Source: Rhabdophis nuchalis (Eukaryota; Chordata; Lepidosauria; Squamata; Natricidae). Taken from it: a DNA stretch of 64,000 nucleotides. The stretch is from contig CM077643.1 in assembly GCA_039707465.1 (NCBI GenBank), positions 326,390,919 to 326,454,918 on the forward strand, written 5' to 3'. Both the position numbers and the translations under genes were made by a program. The notes beneath the pieces are model-generated. The model did not search any database and was not told the origin of the DNA. It was given only the letters and a program-made list of their open reading frames with translations. Below, piece after piece: positions 24,011 through 36,200 of this stretch (the first letter of the stretch is position 1; the number at the start of each line of letters is the position of its first letter).

Positions 24011-25367
24011 CCTCTCTCCCACTCTCCTCCTTAGGTAAAAATGTGAGTGTGGGCAACTTAGAGCTATCCTTCCTCTTTAATAACATTGCAGAATGGCAGT
24101 AGTTTAATAATTTATTATGAAATAAAATGTTATTTACCAAAAAGCTTGGGAAAATCTCAAACAAAAACATCCAGTATCACTTTGGTGATATTGTAGCATT
24201 ATCAATCTTCCTACCCAAATATTGATAATGATGAAGTGATTCTTGGCTGGAAAAAATGCTCATTGTCCTTACCATTTTGAGGCATTCCTAAAACAATACC
24301 AAGGTCAAGGTAGTTGAACCTACTGTAATCCTAAAATTCAAATGGCCTCTATCCCTAAAGATAGTTCCTACATTTAATGGAGTGTTGCTCCTTTTCAGCT
24401 CATCAGTCTTCATAATTGAATTTCAAAAATATAGCTGGCCAATATTCCTGAGAGAGAGACAAAGACAAGCTTAAGAGTGATTGGTTCCTTGAAATTCCAG
24501 CCTACTATACTGTGGAAAGAAGAAACAGTATTTCATGAGCTGGGGAGTATCTAACTCATGAAGACATGTGTTATTTCCATAAATAGATGTCCTCCATTTT
24601 CAATTAACAGAAAAAGTAAGAAACACTTCAAGTGCAAAAGTATTGGTCCTAATTAAGCCAGATCTGCAGTAGGCAGGTGTCAGGTTTTGTTTGTCCCTTT
24701 TATTAATTGCATTGAGTTTGGTTTGCCAGTACCTAACTTAAAATAATTCCTCACTGAATGCCTCCCAAATTTGCTCTGAAGGTTTATGACTTTATGTATC
24801 ATTACTAATTCCAGATTTTTTTAAAAAATCTGAACATTTTATTAAGCAGTAAGCACATTAAATATAATCAGTGCAGCATATCATTGGAAAGCACCCAATT
24901 TAAATGTAAGCTGTAACATTTGTTGGAAATGAGTTTGAGACCATGATGATTTTACAAATTATACATTCTTGAAATATTTGGTGGGTAAAATAAAGCATAC
25001 TGTGAAAATCATAAACACCTATGTTTTAATTGTAAAAATTAGTTTTCAGGTGTTTAATATTTATCAGCTTTTAAAAGTTGTTTTAGAATATCTGTCCCAG
25101 AATAATAAAACTATCTAGAAAAGCCCTTTCTGTTAATTAACTCATGCTGATTTTAATTGTTAGCCAAATGAACACTTTTCTGGACAGAAATGCAAAAGCT
25201 TGTTTTGTGGACCAAGAATTTCCCCATATAGTACCTTATTATTTAAAACTTCTATTAATTTTCATTCTCTACATTGCGTATCTGGTCTTGATAATTATTT
25301 TCTCATCTTGAAAATACTTGAAATTGAAATCATCTTGAAATTAGATCCTAAAGCCTTACTAAACTGC
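24011..25367. other. Intergenic AT-rich sequence, no gene seen
   Basis: 1.36 kb without recognised exons, repeats or signals. Confidence 0.5.
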
Positions 25368-25704
25368 TACAGTATAGTAGTTTAGTTCTTGACTTACAAT
25401 CACCATTGAGCCCAAAAATTATGTTACTGGAGTTGTTAAGTTAGTAACATGGTTGTTAAGTGAATCTGGCTTCCCCTTTGACTTTGCTTGTCAGAAGACA
25501 CGAAAAGATGGATTACATGAAACCCCCCCCCCCGTTGCCACGCATAATGTGAACTAGGGCCAAGCATCTGAATTTTAATCACTTGATCACAGAGAGGCTG
25601 CCACTGTGTTAAGTGTGAAAAACAGTCATAAATCACTTTTCCAGTGCTGTTGTAACTTCAGATGCTCACTAAAATGAATGGTTGCAAGTCAAGGACTACC
25701 CAAG
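25368..25704. mobile_element. MITE-like element ('TACAG-TAGTCCT' family), copy 3
   Basis: The inner left arm GTTCTTGACTTACAATCACC and right arm GGTTGCAAGTCAAGGACTAC are inverted relatives. A poly-C run of about 11 lies near 25533. Confidence 0.65.
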
Positions 25705-25976
25705 TATATTCCAAAGGAAAAGTTTACCAAAATGATTTTGACTAAAGGGAAATGAATTTTTGGCATAATAAGTTATTGCATACTTATTATGCAGCCATCC
25801 TAGGGATCTGTCAGAAATACCGCATAAATTTCAAGTTGCTGCTGAAACGTTCGTCCCGTTCAGAACATTCATTTGCGCACAGGAGAAACCTAATACTACG
25901 GTCACATCAACAAAACAAAATCCAAAAAGAATCATATTAGCCGTAGCACTAGAAAAGGGTTTATAGCTCTTTCCAT

Positions 25977-26025
25977 CCCCGCAAACTGGCCCCGCTTCGC
26001 TCTGCCCACAGATTCCCTCCCCTCC
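25977..26025 (+). repeat. Extra ~49-base partial repeat at the left edge of copy B
   Basis: CCCGCAAACTGG... through ...GATTCCCTCC resembles a stretch inside the island at about 26327-26375 (and 11797-11845 in copy A). The left edge of copy B therefore carries a short out-of-order piece of the same island. Confidence 0.8.
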
Positions 26026-26028
26026 CCC

Positions 26029-27275
26029 GAGCGGTCTCTGTTCCACCCGAAGAAACTGGGGCTAAGTCAGGGGGAAAGAGAGGCAGGTCAAGAGGTGTCC
26101 AGTCCGGACTAAGGTGCTTTCTCGCCCAGGCGCGCGCGCGCACGGGAACGAACACACACACACACACACACACACACTCTTCCCTGCGGGAGGGGAGGTT
26201 TCTCCATTGTACTAGGGACGAGAAGCGGGAATTGGGGGGGGGGGGGGCTCGATAAAGCTTGCCCTCCTCCTTCTCAGGGTCCCCCTCGCTGCATCCCGCG
26301 TCCACAGCCGCGGCTCCCGGCTGTTTCCCGCAAACTGGCCCCTCTTCGTTCTCCCCACAGATTCCCTTCCCTCCCACGGGCTGACTCCGCGGTCGGAGTT
26401 TCAGCAACAGCCGCAGCTCCGGGCTCCAGCCGAGCTAGTCGGGGAGCCGGAGAAGCGACGCTCGGGGGCGGCGATGGGGAGCGCCTTCCTCCGAAGCCGG
26501 CCGCGGGACTCCTCGCTTCCTCCTCCCACACTCGGAGGTCCCGCTTCCCGGGAAGCCGAAGCGACCAGTGGAGCCGCCGCCTCAACCAGCAGAAAAACAA
26601 CAATCCCAAAAGCGAGTCGCTCGCTCGCTCCTTCTACCTCGGCCTTCCCCGGGGACCTCGGCGAATCGCCCAGGGCCGGGGCCCCGCAGCCTCTTCCCCG
26701 GGGCAACGTTACCTTTTGTTCCACGGCTGTCGCCCGCTCGCTGGTCCCCCCAAACCTGCCGAGGGAGGGGGGGAGAGAGGAGGACGGAGCCTCCTCTCGA
26801 CGCCGGGCCCAATCGCCCGGCCCCCGCTCCCGACTCCGTCCCTCCAGCGATCGCCGGCCTGGCGCTGGGGCAGGGAGGGTTCGCCCAGAGGAAGCTTCTC
26901 CCTCCCGTCCGAACCCCGGTGGCGACGGCGACAGCAGCGGCTCAGCTCCAAGCTGTTCCGTCCCCTCCCCCGATCCGATGCCTGATTGACGCATCGACGC
27001 CCGCCCTCTGCCCGCCTTGCCTGCTTCGCATTGGCGCGCCGCCCCACCGGCCCGCCCACTCGCCGTCGCCATTAGCCGCTGCCTCAGAAACGCTGATGTA
27101 ATTCCCACTCCAGTTCTATGGAAACAGAGACTCGGGTTCGTAGCGCCTTCTGGGTAGCATGGTTTTGTCCCGCCCATTTGCCGCAGTCTATGAGGGAATT
27201 TTTCTTCGCCGCTACTACAGCTCCCGAGATGCCTCGCGAGGACCAAGAGGAGAATGAGAAAATGGAGGGGGGGGG

Positions 27276-27312
<37 letters not shown>

Positions 27313-27588
27313 GAAGAGGGCTTTCTCGAAGCGGGAGGAGGGGAGGAGTTCGCGCCTGCGCCAACAGGCCCCGGTGGCGCATTTTCCCTCCATCGGGCGG
27401 AGGAGCGATCCAGCCGGGAGGGGAGGGGCTTGCGCTTCTCGCTACTAGAGTGAGGCGGGCCGAGGAGTGGCTGAAGCCGGTGAGGAAACCGAGGAGGCCG
27501 CGGTAGGTTGACGGCGCCGCGGCGCTGAATCTCGCTCTACTTGTTTTCTCCCTTCGCTTCCAGAGCCTCTTCTAGTCGAGCGGCGGGT
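26029..27588 (+). repeat. Promoter island duplication, copy B
   Basis: Direct repeat of 11504-13058. Relative to copy A it lacks 19 bases after TTCTAC (near 26637), has longer (AC)n and (AG)n runs and a longer G-run near 27270, and carries TGCCTCA in place of TGACTCA. Flanks on both sides differ from copy A, so this is a real dispersed duplication and not a simple overlap of the same locus. Confidence 0.9.
27214..27240 (+). promoter_or_regulatory. ZNF143-like site plus CTCGCGAG element, copy B
   Basis: Identical to the pair at 12705-12731 in copy A (27214-27232 and 27233-27240). Confidence 0.5.
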
Positions 27589-27900
27589 CCTTTCCGTGCC
27601 TCCCTCCAGCCTTCGCTTTGTTGCTGTGAGTGTGGCGCTGTCAGCGGTGTGCAACTGAGCTCTTTCTCCCGGTGGCTGTAAGCTCGAATGGGATTCACGA
27701 TCCAATTTGGGTCGGTCACCGGCAGCAGAGGTTTTGTCTTTTCATTTAAGTGCGGTATTTAAATACAACACAGAGAACAGCACACACTCTGCTAGAGAGA
27801 AAGTTCCAGCACAAATCCAACAGCTCGGAAGACAAAACCTTTCTGGTCCCGTTCACCGACTCAGATTGGATCCTGCAACATTATGCAGGGATCCCTATAT

Positions 27901-28514
27901 TCGCCTTCAATCGGATGGGGCTTGGTTTTTTCCCCTCTTTAAAGGTGCTCGGATTTCAAGAAACGGGATGTGTGGTTTTCATGGTAACTGCCACTCAAAC
28001 AGCATGGAATTTTAGTTGTCTATGTATGAAAAACTTCAGATCATTTCTTTTTCCCCCAAAATGCAAGATTCATCATTGAAGTAGTCGTCTGGAGGGGGGC
28101 GGGGATAGGGTTACACAAGTTATTTTGGGCATTGCGCACCCACAAAGCCCTTCTTTTTGGCTCTTGAAATGCTAATACTGTATTTGACAAATTTCTTGCA
28201 GTTCAAGTCATTGGGGAGTAAACCTTCGGCAAAATCAGTGCCAGTGTTGCTGTGGTGTTATTCATAGTAAAATTGCATTTTAGCTTAATTTTAGCAAACT
28301 CATCTTGGTCCTTATTATATGAAACAGTAAGCTGGCTGGGTTGAATACATATCCTATAAAGGTCCAAATATTGATAGAGGCATTGCTATACAGTTTCAAA
28401 GAATTACTGCATTGCAAATTACTGTAAGGTTATTTGATAACTGTATTTACTCATTTTGCTGTTAAATTTTTAATATGCTCTTTAGCCACCTTCAGCTTTA
28501 ATTCCTTAAGGTAG
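27901..28514. other. Sequence upstream of TBCE, no feature seen
   Basis: AT-rich non-coding DNA between the CpG island and the hAT element, probably TBCE intron 1. No exon is supported. Confidence 0.4.
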
Positions 28515-28522
28515 GTGTAAAG

Positions 28523-29438
28523 CAGGCATGTCCAAAGTCTGGCCCGGGGGCCATTTGCGGCCCGGGGTTCGGTTTAATACGGCCCTCCAACAGCCCTCCC
28601 TGCTCTGTGTAAATGTGGCCCTCCCTTCCTCTCTCTGTCTCTGGGGCTGTGTGGCTGGGAGGGAGGTGGACGGAAGTTACGGACGCCGCCTCCTGCAGCG
28701 GGCGAGGGAGCAGACGGGGTGAGCACCCAAGGCTACCGTCATCTTAAGCACCACCGAGGCTGTCGCCCGGTAGGGGCGTCGGCAGGGAAGCCAGTCGCGC
28801 CTCCATCGCTGCACGTTCTGGGGCTGCGAAGCTGGGAGAGAGGTGAACGCGCGGCCCCAGAACGTCCGCTTGGTGCCTGCCGGAGGGAGCCGCGATGGAG
28901 ACGCGACCGGCTTCCCTGCCTGACAGACACAGAGACAGAAGGGGAGGGAGGGAAAGACAGAGAGACAGACAGAGACAGAGAGAAAGAGAGGGAGGGAGAG
29001 AGACGGAGAGAGACACAGATAGAGAATGACACAGGGAGGGATTGAATCGGAGACAGACGGGGAAAGAGGGAGAGACAGACATATGGAGAGAGGGAGGGAG
29101 GGAGAGAATCAGAGAGAGTGACACACACAGAGACAGGGAGAGACAGAGAGAGGGAGGGAGAGACAGATAGAGACTGATTAAGTGAGTGAGAGACACAGAC
29201 ACACACACAGAGTGACAGAGAGAAAGCGAGAAAGAGAAAGAGAGAAGGAAAGAAAGAGAAAGAAGGAGAGAGAGAGAAAGAAAGAGACAGAAAGAGAGAC
29301 AGAAAGAAAGAGAGAAAGAGAGAGAAAGAAAGAGAGAGAGAAAAAGGGAAATAAAGAAAGAGCGAAAGAGAGAAAGAGAGAGAGAAAGAGAGACAGAAAG
29401 AAAGAGAAAGAGAGAGAGAAAGAAAGAGAAAGAGAGAG

Positions 29439-29469
<31 letters not shown>

Positions 29470-29851
29470 AAGGGAGACAGAAAGAAAGAGAGAGAGAGAG
29501 AGAAATGGAGAGAGAGAGAGAGGGAGAAAGAGAGACAGAAAGAAAGAAAAAGAGAGAGAGAGAAAGAAAGAGAGAAAGAGCGAGAGAAATGGAGAGAGAG
29601 AGAGGAAGAAAGAGAGAAAGAGGTAGATAAGTTTTTTAAAAATTTATTTTCAATACATTGTGAAAACTCAACTGTCAGTTGATCTTAATGTTATGAAATG
29701 AAAAGTATGTCATTTGCAATTAACTTGGTATAAAATAATTTATTTGCATTTAATTGTAATGGTTCAAAGAATGTTCGGAAAAATGTTCGGCCCTCCACCA
29801 TGTTCACTTCATCCAATCTGGCCCTCTTTGAAAAAAGTTTGGACACCACTG
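28523..29851. mobile_element. Non-autonomous hAT element with GC-rich and purine-tract cargo
   Basis: Ends CAGGCATGTCC and GGACACCACTG are imperfect inverted repeats. An exact 8-base target duplication GTGTAAAG flanks it (28515-28522, 29852-29859). The left interior is GC-rich, then a ~700-base (GA)n tract follows, then an AT-rich right arm. No transposase was recognised. It lies just upstream of the TBCE start-codon exon. Confidence 0.9.
28923..29632 (+). repeat. ~700-base polypurine (GA/GAAA/GACA)n tract
   Basis: Almost uninterrupted purines built of GAGA, GAAA, GGGA and GACA units. Frames through it translate to Arg/Glu/Lys-rich strings that are artefacts of composition. Confidence 0.95.
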
Positions 29852-30168
29852 GTGTAAAGTATATGTACTATTGTCTCAATAGGTGGCAGTACATGGATGA
29901 CCTTTCTATGGTTTAGAAAAGAAGCAGGATCTTTTAAATGGAAAACAATAACATCCCAGAATAATGTAATATCACTCCATTTTCGTATTGATGGCCTAAA
30001 ACTGCATAGCTAGCGACTTACATAGTGATTAGATGTCTTACTCAGTCTGAACCTAGATATTATGTACTGTATGTGATTAATTTCATAAATGGCATAATAT
30101 ATCAAAAGTATTGTTAATTCTTTCCCTAGATCCGTAAAGAAATATCCTGAACTCATCTCTCTTTCTTG

Positions 30169-30268
30169 ATGAGTGATATCATTCCTTCTGATGCAGTTGG
30201 TCGAAGAATTCTCTGTAATGGAGAATATGGAACAGTACTTTATGTTGGTAACGTTCCTCCTACAACAG
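30169..30268 (+). CDS. TBCE: TBCE coding exon 1
   Basis: Residues 1-33 and the first base of Gly34. The exon begins at 30130 after TTTCCCTAG, with 39 bases of 5' UTR. Donor ACAG|GTAGAA. Confidence 0.93.
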
Positions 30269-33200
30269 GTAGAAAAAATATTTTTATATCATATGTATTT
30301 TGTAAAATAAAAGGGTGATTTTAACATTTAACTGTTTACAGTGGTACCTCGGTTCACGAACTTAATTCGTGAACTGACTCTGGTCGCGAACCGAATTGTT
30401 CGTGAACCGAGGCACAGTTTTCCATATGCTAAAAGCATAGCAAAAATTAAAAAAAAGTCACTGAAAGTACTCACAGTGTGCGTGCTGGGGCTTTTTTTTT
30501 GTATTCTCTCTACGATCTTCCTACAGGAAGTCACAACCATGTGACAGCCAGGAATACATTAAAAATGGCCGCGGTTCCTGTTTGTGAGCCGAAGCAGAGT
30601 TCGTGAACCGAAGCACATTTTGAGGAAAATTTCTGTTCGTAAACCGAATTGGTCGTGAACAGAGGCGTTCGTGAACCGAGGTACCACTGTATTTGTTTTG
30701 TAATATTTATCAGTTGCTTCAAGACTCTTGAGCAGTCACAAGGAGAAAATGGCACTAATAATCAAATTCCTCAAGTTATAATATAATCAATTTTTTAAAA
30801 TCACATTTATGTTCATTAACAATCACATTAGTAGCCAAAAGCTTGTTGAAATGATATGGTTTTAGGACTGTCCTGGAATGCAGGGACTTGTAAAGCCGTG
30901 AATGTGTAGTAACAGCATGTTCCATAATTTAGGGGCTACTAATAAAATGGTTACTTTGAATTCCTTTTAGAATTTATTATTTATTAATCAAATTTATATA
31001 ATCGTCCATCTCACCAACAGCTTTGGGCAGCGCACGACAATCAGATGAAAACAACAAATGTTAAAAACATATAAAAATCATATTGGTACATATTGCAAAA
31101 ACCAAAACTAAACACTAAGAGAGAATAAACTCCACTTTAAACAATGGAGTTATCTAAGCAAGTCTTTCTGCCTGGGAATTATAGGCCTAATAACATAGGC
31201 AGGTCTTGAGGGCTGTTCAGAATATCAAAAGAGTTGAACCTGAATTAATATGGGCGAGTGGGTGTTTGATAAGGCAGGCATCATGGGAGAGGAGACATGT
31301 CTTTTGAGACTCTCTAGTCAATGAAACCCTCAGCATGACTATTGTGCCAGGTCTAATGGGGTGGATTTACATAAGTGGGAAGAGGTAGTCCTCAGCTAGT
31401 CCAGTTCAATGCATGAAGTGCTTTAAAGGTTAAAAACAGCAGCTTGAATTGAACTCACATGCAAACTGACAACAAGTGCAGCTCATGGATTAGAGGTATA
31501 ATGTGTACTGTTCTAGGAGCACATGTAACTGCCCACACTACTGTGTTCTGTACTAGTTGAAGCTTCTGGATACTCTTCAAGAGCATCCTCCTGTGGAGCA
31601 CATTACAATCGTCCAATCTGAAGGTGATCTGGGCATGAGTGACTGTAAGCAGGGCCTGTCCATCCAAGAACAGATATAACTGATAAGCAAAACAAAGCTG
31701 TGCAACGACCCTTGTAGTTTTATTTTCTACCTGTTCATCAAGCAGGAGTTATGACTCTAGAAGGGCTCTCAGATTGCGCACTGGGTCTGTCTGGAGTAGT
31801 CTGACTCCATCCAAAGATGGTATAATCTTGGAATCAGTAGACTCCAAAATACAAATCTATTCATCTTGCCAGGGTTCAGCTAAAGCCTGTTGTTGCCAAC
31901 CCAGACCCTCACTGCCTCCAGATGCCAGAAAAAGATATTAACAGCATTGCATAACTCATCAGGGATGGAGATACATAATCGGATTATAAGCTCTCCCGGC
32001 AACTTCTTGTAGATGTTAGGAGCAGAGAAAGCCCCAAACCCTGTAGCACCCCTTCATAATAGAGGTCAAAGGCAGAACCTCTCCTTGATGCTTATAACCC
32101 TATCCTTCCCATGCCAGAGGTCATCTAAACATGTGACCAATGCCACTTCTATCCCACGCCCAGGTCCGTCTCCTGATTGAAAAGAGTCAAGATAATCTGC
32201 TTCCTCCAAGGCCCTCTAAATATGTTTCATGACCACCTTCCCTACCAACTTCACCAAGAAGGGGAGGTGAGATACTGGACAAAAAGTGTCTAGTATAGTA
32301 GGATTCTGCAATGCCTTTTGGCGGCTGAGGACAAACCACAACCTCTTTAAGAGGTAATGGAACAAAGAAAAATTAACTACTGTCAGAACCCATTCACACA
32401 ACGTTCCCAGGCCACTGCGACAAGCCAGGAGAGGCCTGGATCTAAAGAACATGTGGTTGAGCTCATAATCCTAATGATTCTATCCATTTCTTTAAGTGTC
32501 ACAAGTCTGAACCATTCCCAAATAACCAGGCAAGACTCCTCCCTAGGAATCTCTTCAAGACCTGTAATAAATTTAGGCAACTTTATCTGACAGGTACTAT
32601 GCAAATTCCTCTGCCTGCCCCTGTAAGAGGTTCTCTAAGCTCCCTTGTCCAGGAGGGCAGAGAAATACTGGTGCTTCATCATTCTTACCACCACAACATA
32701 GACTCTACCTCATATTCACTTGCGTTCATCCTTTATTGAGTACCCATAATATTCTAGGGCATGATCCAGTCATGACAAAGGAGAGACCTCCCAATTTCAG
32801 TCCACATTGCCACTGCTTCAACAGGAACACCAGATCCAGAATGTGACCACTATCCCAAATCAGACTTTGGATGACCTGAGATAGGCCTTGGAAGCCATCT
32901 CAATCTATTGCTATAGAAGGAAGATTAAAGTCCCCCTGAAGCATAAATCTGGAGAATTCCATTGCCAACCCAGAAACAGAGTCAAGGAACTCAGGCAGGG
33001 AGTTCCCAGATGATTCACAGCATTCCCAGATGATCCCTAGAGCCCAACTTAATGATCGGGTCCACAAGTGGAACAATGTCCCTGAAAACTGTTAAGAGAT
33101 TCCCTGGTGACAATCACCACATCCCCCACTCCTGCTGGAGAATTTTGGTTGATGTCACACTTGAAACTCAGACAAATTTCAGGAAGAGAAACTCCCTCTT

Positions 33201-36200
33201 CTGGACCCAGCTAGGTCTTGTTAATCGTGCCCTCTCGTCCACAGTCAAATCACGGACAAGTGGGGATATTATAAACCGACATGGCATTTAGCAGTATCAA
33301 CCAGAAAGTAAGATCATTGAAGGTCCATTGACAGAGCATTGGGGCTTTGATCAAGAAACTGGAACTTGGAGCTGTTAACAAAACAATGGATCCATGGTTT
33401 CTGACAGTGACCCCCTTGATGTCTCCCACCATATCTCTCCTTGCCCATCACCACCATAGTACTTTGGGCCGTCACCTTTCACCAAATAGTAACTCCATCC
33501 CCTTATCCAAGCCCTTTAGATACCAGACCTGGGAATCCATTTACTGTCCTTGCCTATCCTAGGGAGGCAAAGCCAGGCACCCCAAGGTACTTAACTCCAC
33601 CAGGTCTCAGTGCAGGGTAGCCAGCAGTCACTTCTCCACAAGCTCACAGCAGACACATCATGCACGCACACGCACACTTTATGCAAGACACATTCCCTTG
33701 CTGCTTCCACCAGTGGGCAGAGGCTCACTTCCTCCTTCACCTTTATCAAATCTTCTTCCAACTCTCACCTAGAGGAAGGAATCAACATTCTCATACCCAC
33801 TAGTATCCAAGGGCACCCTTCCCCTTCTGCTTCCACTAGTTGTGAGAGATTTTCCTCCCATTCACTACCACCAGATCTACCTCTGATTTTCACCCAGAGG
33901 AAGGAGAGAAAGGGAGAGTTATTCAGACAACAGTGGGAAACCCCAAGTCCAGCTCTTAAATATTTATCTATTAACTCTCCCCCAAATCTGGGGTCCCTTT
34001 AACACCATACTCCATAGAAGCAGCCAGGCAGTCCAAACCCCTCCCATCCCCAGGCTGCATGATAGACATTTTCCTCCTCTGGGAAATAGCCTGAGTGGTT
34101 GTCCAGGCCAAATACGTCCCTGCAGTAGTGGATGCCTCAGTAATAGTCATGTCAGCCTGAGAATGTGAGAAATGCCACGGCCTAATTTTGAAGTCACCCA
34201 GTTCCCAAGCATGGCAAATGTGGTTGGCATAGCAGGCATGGTTAGCGTTTCAAACCAGCAAGTACTTCTGACCTCTCCCAGTTCTCCCATTGAGAAAATC
34301 TAGATTGGGTCAGGGAGTCTAATCCAACAGTCTAACCTCCCTGCATGTGCGCATCAATCCTACATCCCACATGCAAACAGAAAACAAAGCTCGCATAAAA
34401 TCACAAGGACAGAAATCCTGACACTTCTGCTCCCTCTACCATCTTAACTAGAAGCTGCATAAACTAAATCAGTCTTCTTTTTTATATATTTTACTGCCAG
34501 AGGTTTCCTTTCCAACTTTTTTCTACTTTGAATTCAGATACAGATGTGTTAGTGTAAATACTTCTTTTGTTTGCTTACAAGTTGGTATATTTGAATTAAT
34601 AGCTTAAAAATACAGCCATCACTATCAACTGTTCTTTAAAAATGGCTTACCCTTTTGCTCTTCAAAGTAGGTGCTAGAATTATGAATCACACAACCTGTT
34701 AATGCTTTGAAAAAGAACGTTGAGTCTTCATACCATGTTTTTAATGAAAAGAAGTCCTTAATGAATCTAGAAGTATATTTCAATTTAATAAACACTATAG
34801 AAATGCAGCAATACCACAGTAGATAATAAATTAATCTGAAGTAAAATAAATGTTAGATATATTTTCAGATTACTCAGAAGGAAGACTCAAAAATTAAAAC
34901 TGCAATTTAACACAAGTTGTCTCCCCAAGATAAAAAGCATACTGCATATTAAAGCTTAAGTCTTTAACCTGAGTTTATTCTAGGTAATTTAAACTTGATG
35001 TTTAGTTTTTAAAAAACCTCTAGGAAATGCCTTAAGTATGAAAGCCGGCTGAGTGACTTTGGGTCAGTTTCCCCCACCCTCCCTCCCTCCCAACCCTCTT
35101 TACCTCACAAGGTTGATATGAGGAAAATAGGAAGAGGAAAGCGTATTAGATATCTTCACTACCTTGAGTTACTTGTAAAAATAATAAAGGTGGCAATAAA
35201 TAAACAAATAAACAAAAATGAATATAAGAATGCTAAAATCACAGTGTTGAAAAGGTTCGTTTTGGCAATTCAAGTGTCAAAAAGAAATATCTTTAAAATA
35301 AAAATGTTAATTCATCAGCCTTACTGTTACAACCTAAACTTGCTGAAACTTTGTTAAATTTTATGTACTATTAGGAAACTCAGTTCTTCTATTATTCGTG
35401 CAGTTGAATTACTAATTCGGGATGGAAGTTGTTGATAAAGAGCTTCAGACAAACCCCACTGCTCTACAAGAACTATCTCTGAAGCAGTTGCTCCAAAATA
35501 TTCTTTTTCCAAATCTGGAATATTCTTTTTCTATTGTGAATGTTATATGTTTTATACATTTGGGATAGCATAGCTTTTTAAAAATTAGAAGTAGCTCTTC
35601 TGTCAATATAAAAGTAGTAAGGAAGAGGCAGACTAGGCAATTTTGAGCACAGAGAGAACAGATCAGATCAGCTGAGTAGCTATTAAAACCTTAAATAGTT
35701 TTATTGCTGAACCATTTTGAAAGTTGCATTATAAACCATTGATTTTTATAATATTAGGAATTTGGCTTGGAGTTGAATGGGACAACCATGAAAGAGGAAA
35801 ACATAATGGTAGCCATGAAGGAATACAGTATTTCGAATGCAGGTGAGTTAATTCTAAAACGTAATTTCCCTTTTCAACAAATAAATAACATGTGCAAACT
35901 ATAAATGAATCAGGCAATAAGATTAATACTTTCCTTTCACTCTTAATAACATTACCTGGCAATCAATAACTTGAATGCATTGTATTTTTGTACCAGTTAA
36001 GCTTAGGAATGTAGGTTCAGATAACTGAATCTTCTTGGAAATTATCAGCCAACTGCCTGGTTTATTTGAATTATTGGGGATCAAACAATGTATTTAAGTA
36101 AAGTATCCGTAATTTGTTTTTTATTCCCCCCCCCCCCCCATGCCAAATATTTCAAGTTTAATTTTGCTTTTTCCTCTTTTGATTATGGGGCTTTTAGATC

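Larger units (their letters stand above)
25977..27900. promoter_or_regulatory. TBCE: Second CpG island: candidate TBCE promoter
   Basis: A GC- and CpG-rich island, mostly copy B of the GGPS1 promoter block, plus about 300 bases of moderately CpG-rich unique DNA (27589-27900). It ends about 2.2 kb before the exon that carries the TBCE start codon. TBCE needs an upstream non-coding exon (its start-codon exon has an acceptor at 30128-30129), so this island is the natural promoter candidate. Plausible donors on + are at 27503 (CCGCG|GTAGGT) and 27679 (GGCT|GTAAGC). The link to TBCE is inference from position. Confidence 0.6.

Noticed and set aside
29182..29682. 166-codon frame of Arg/Glu/Lys repeats.
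   Set aside because: It is a translation of the purine tract with no coding signal.
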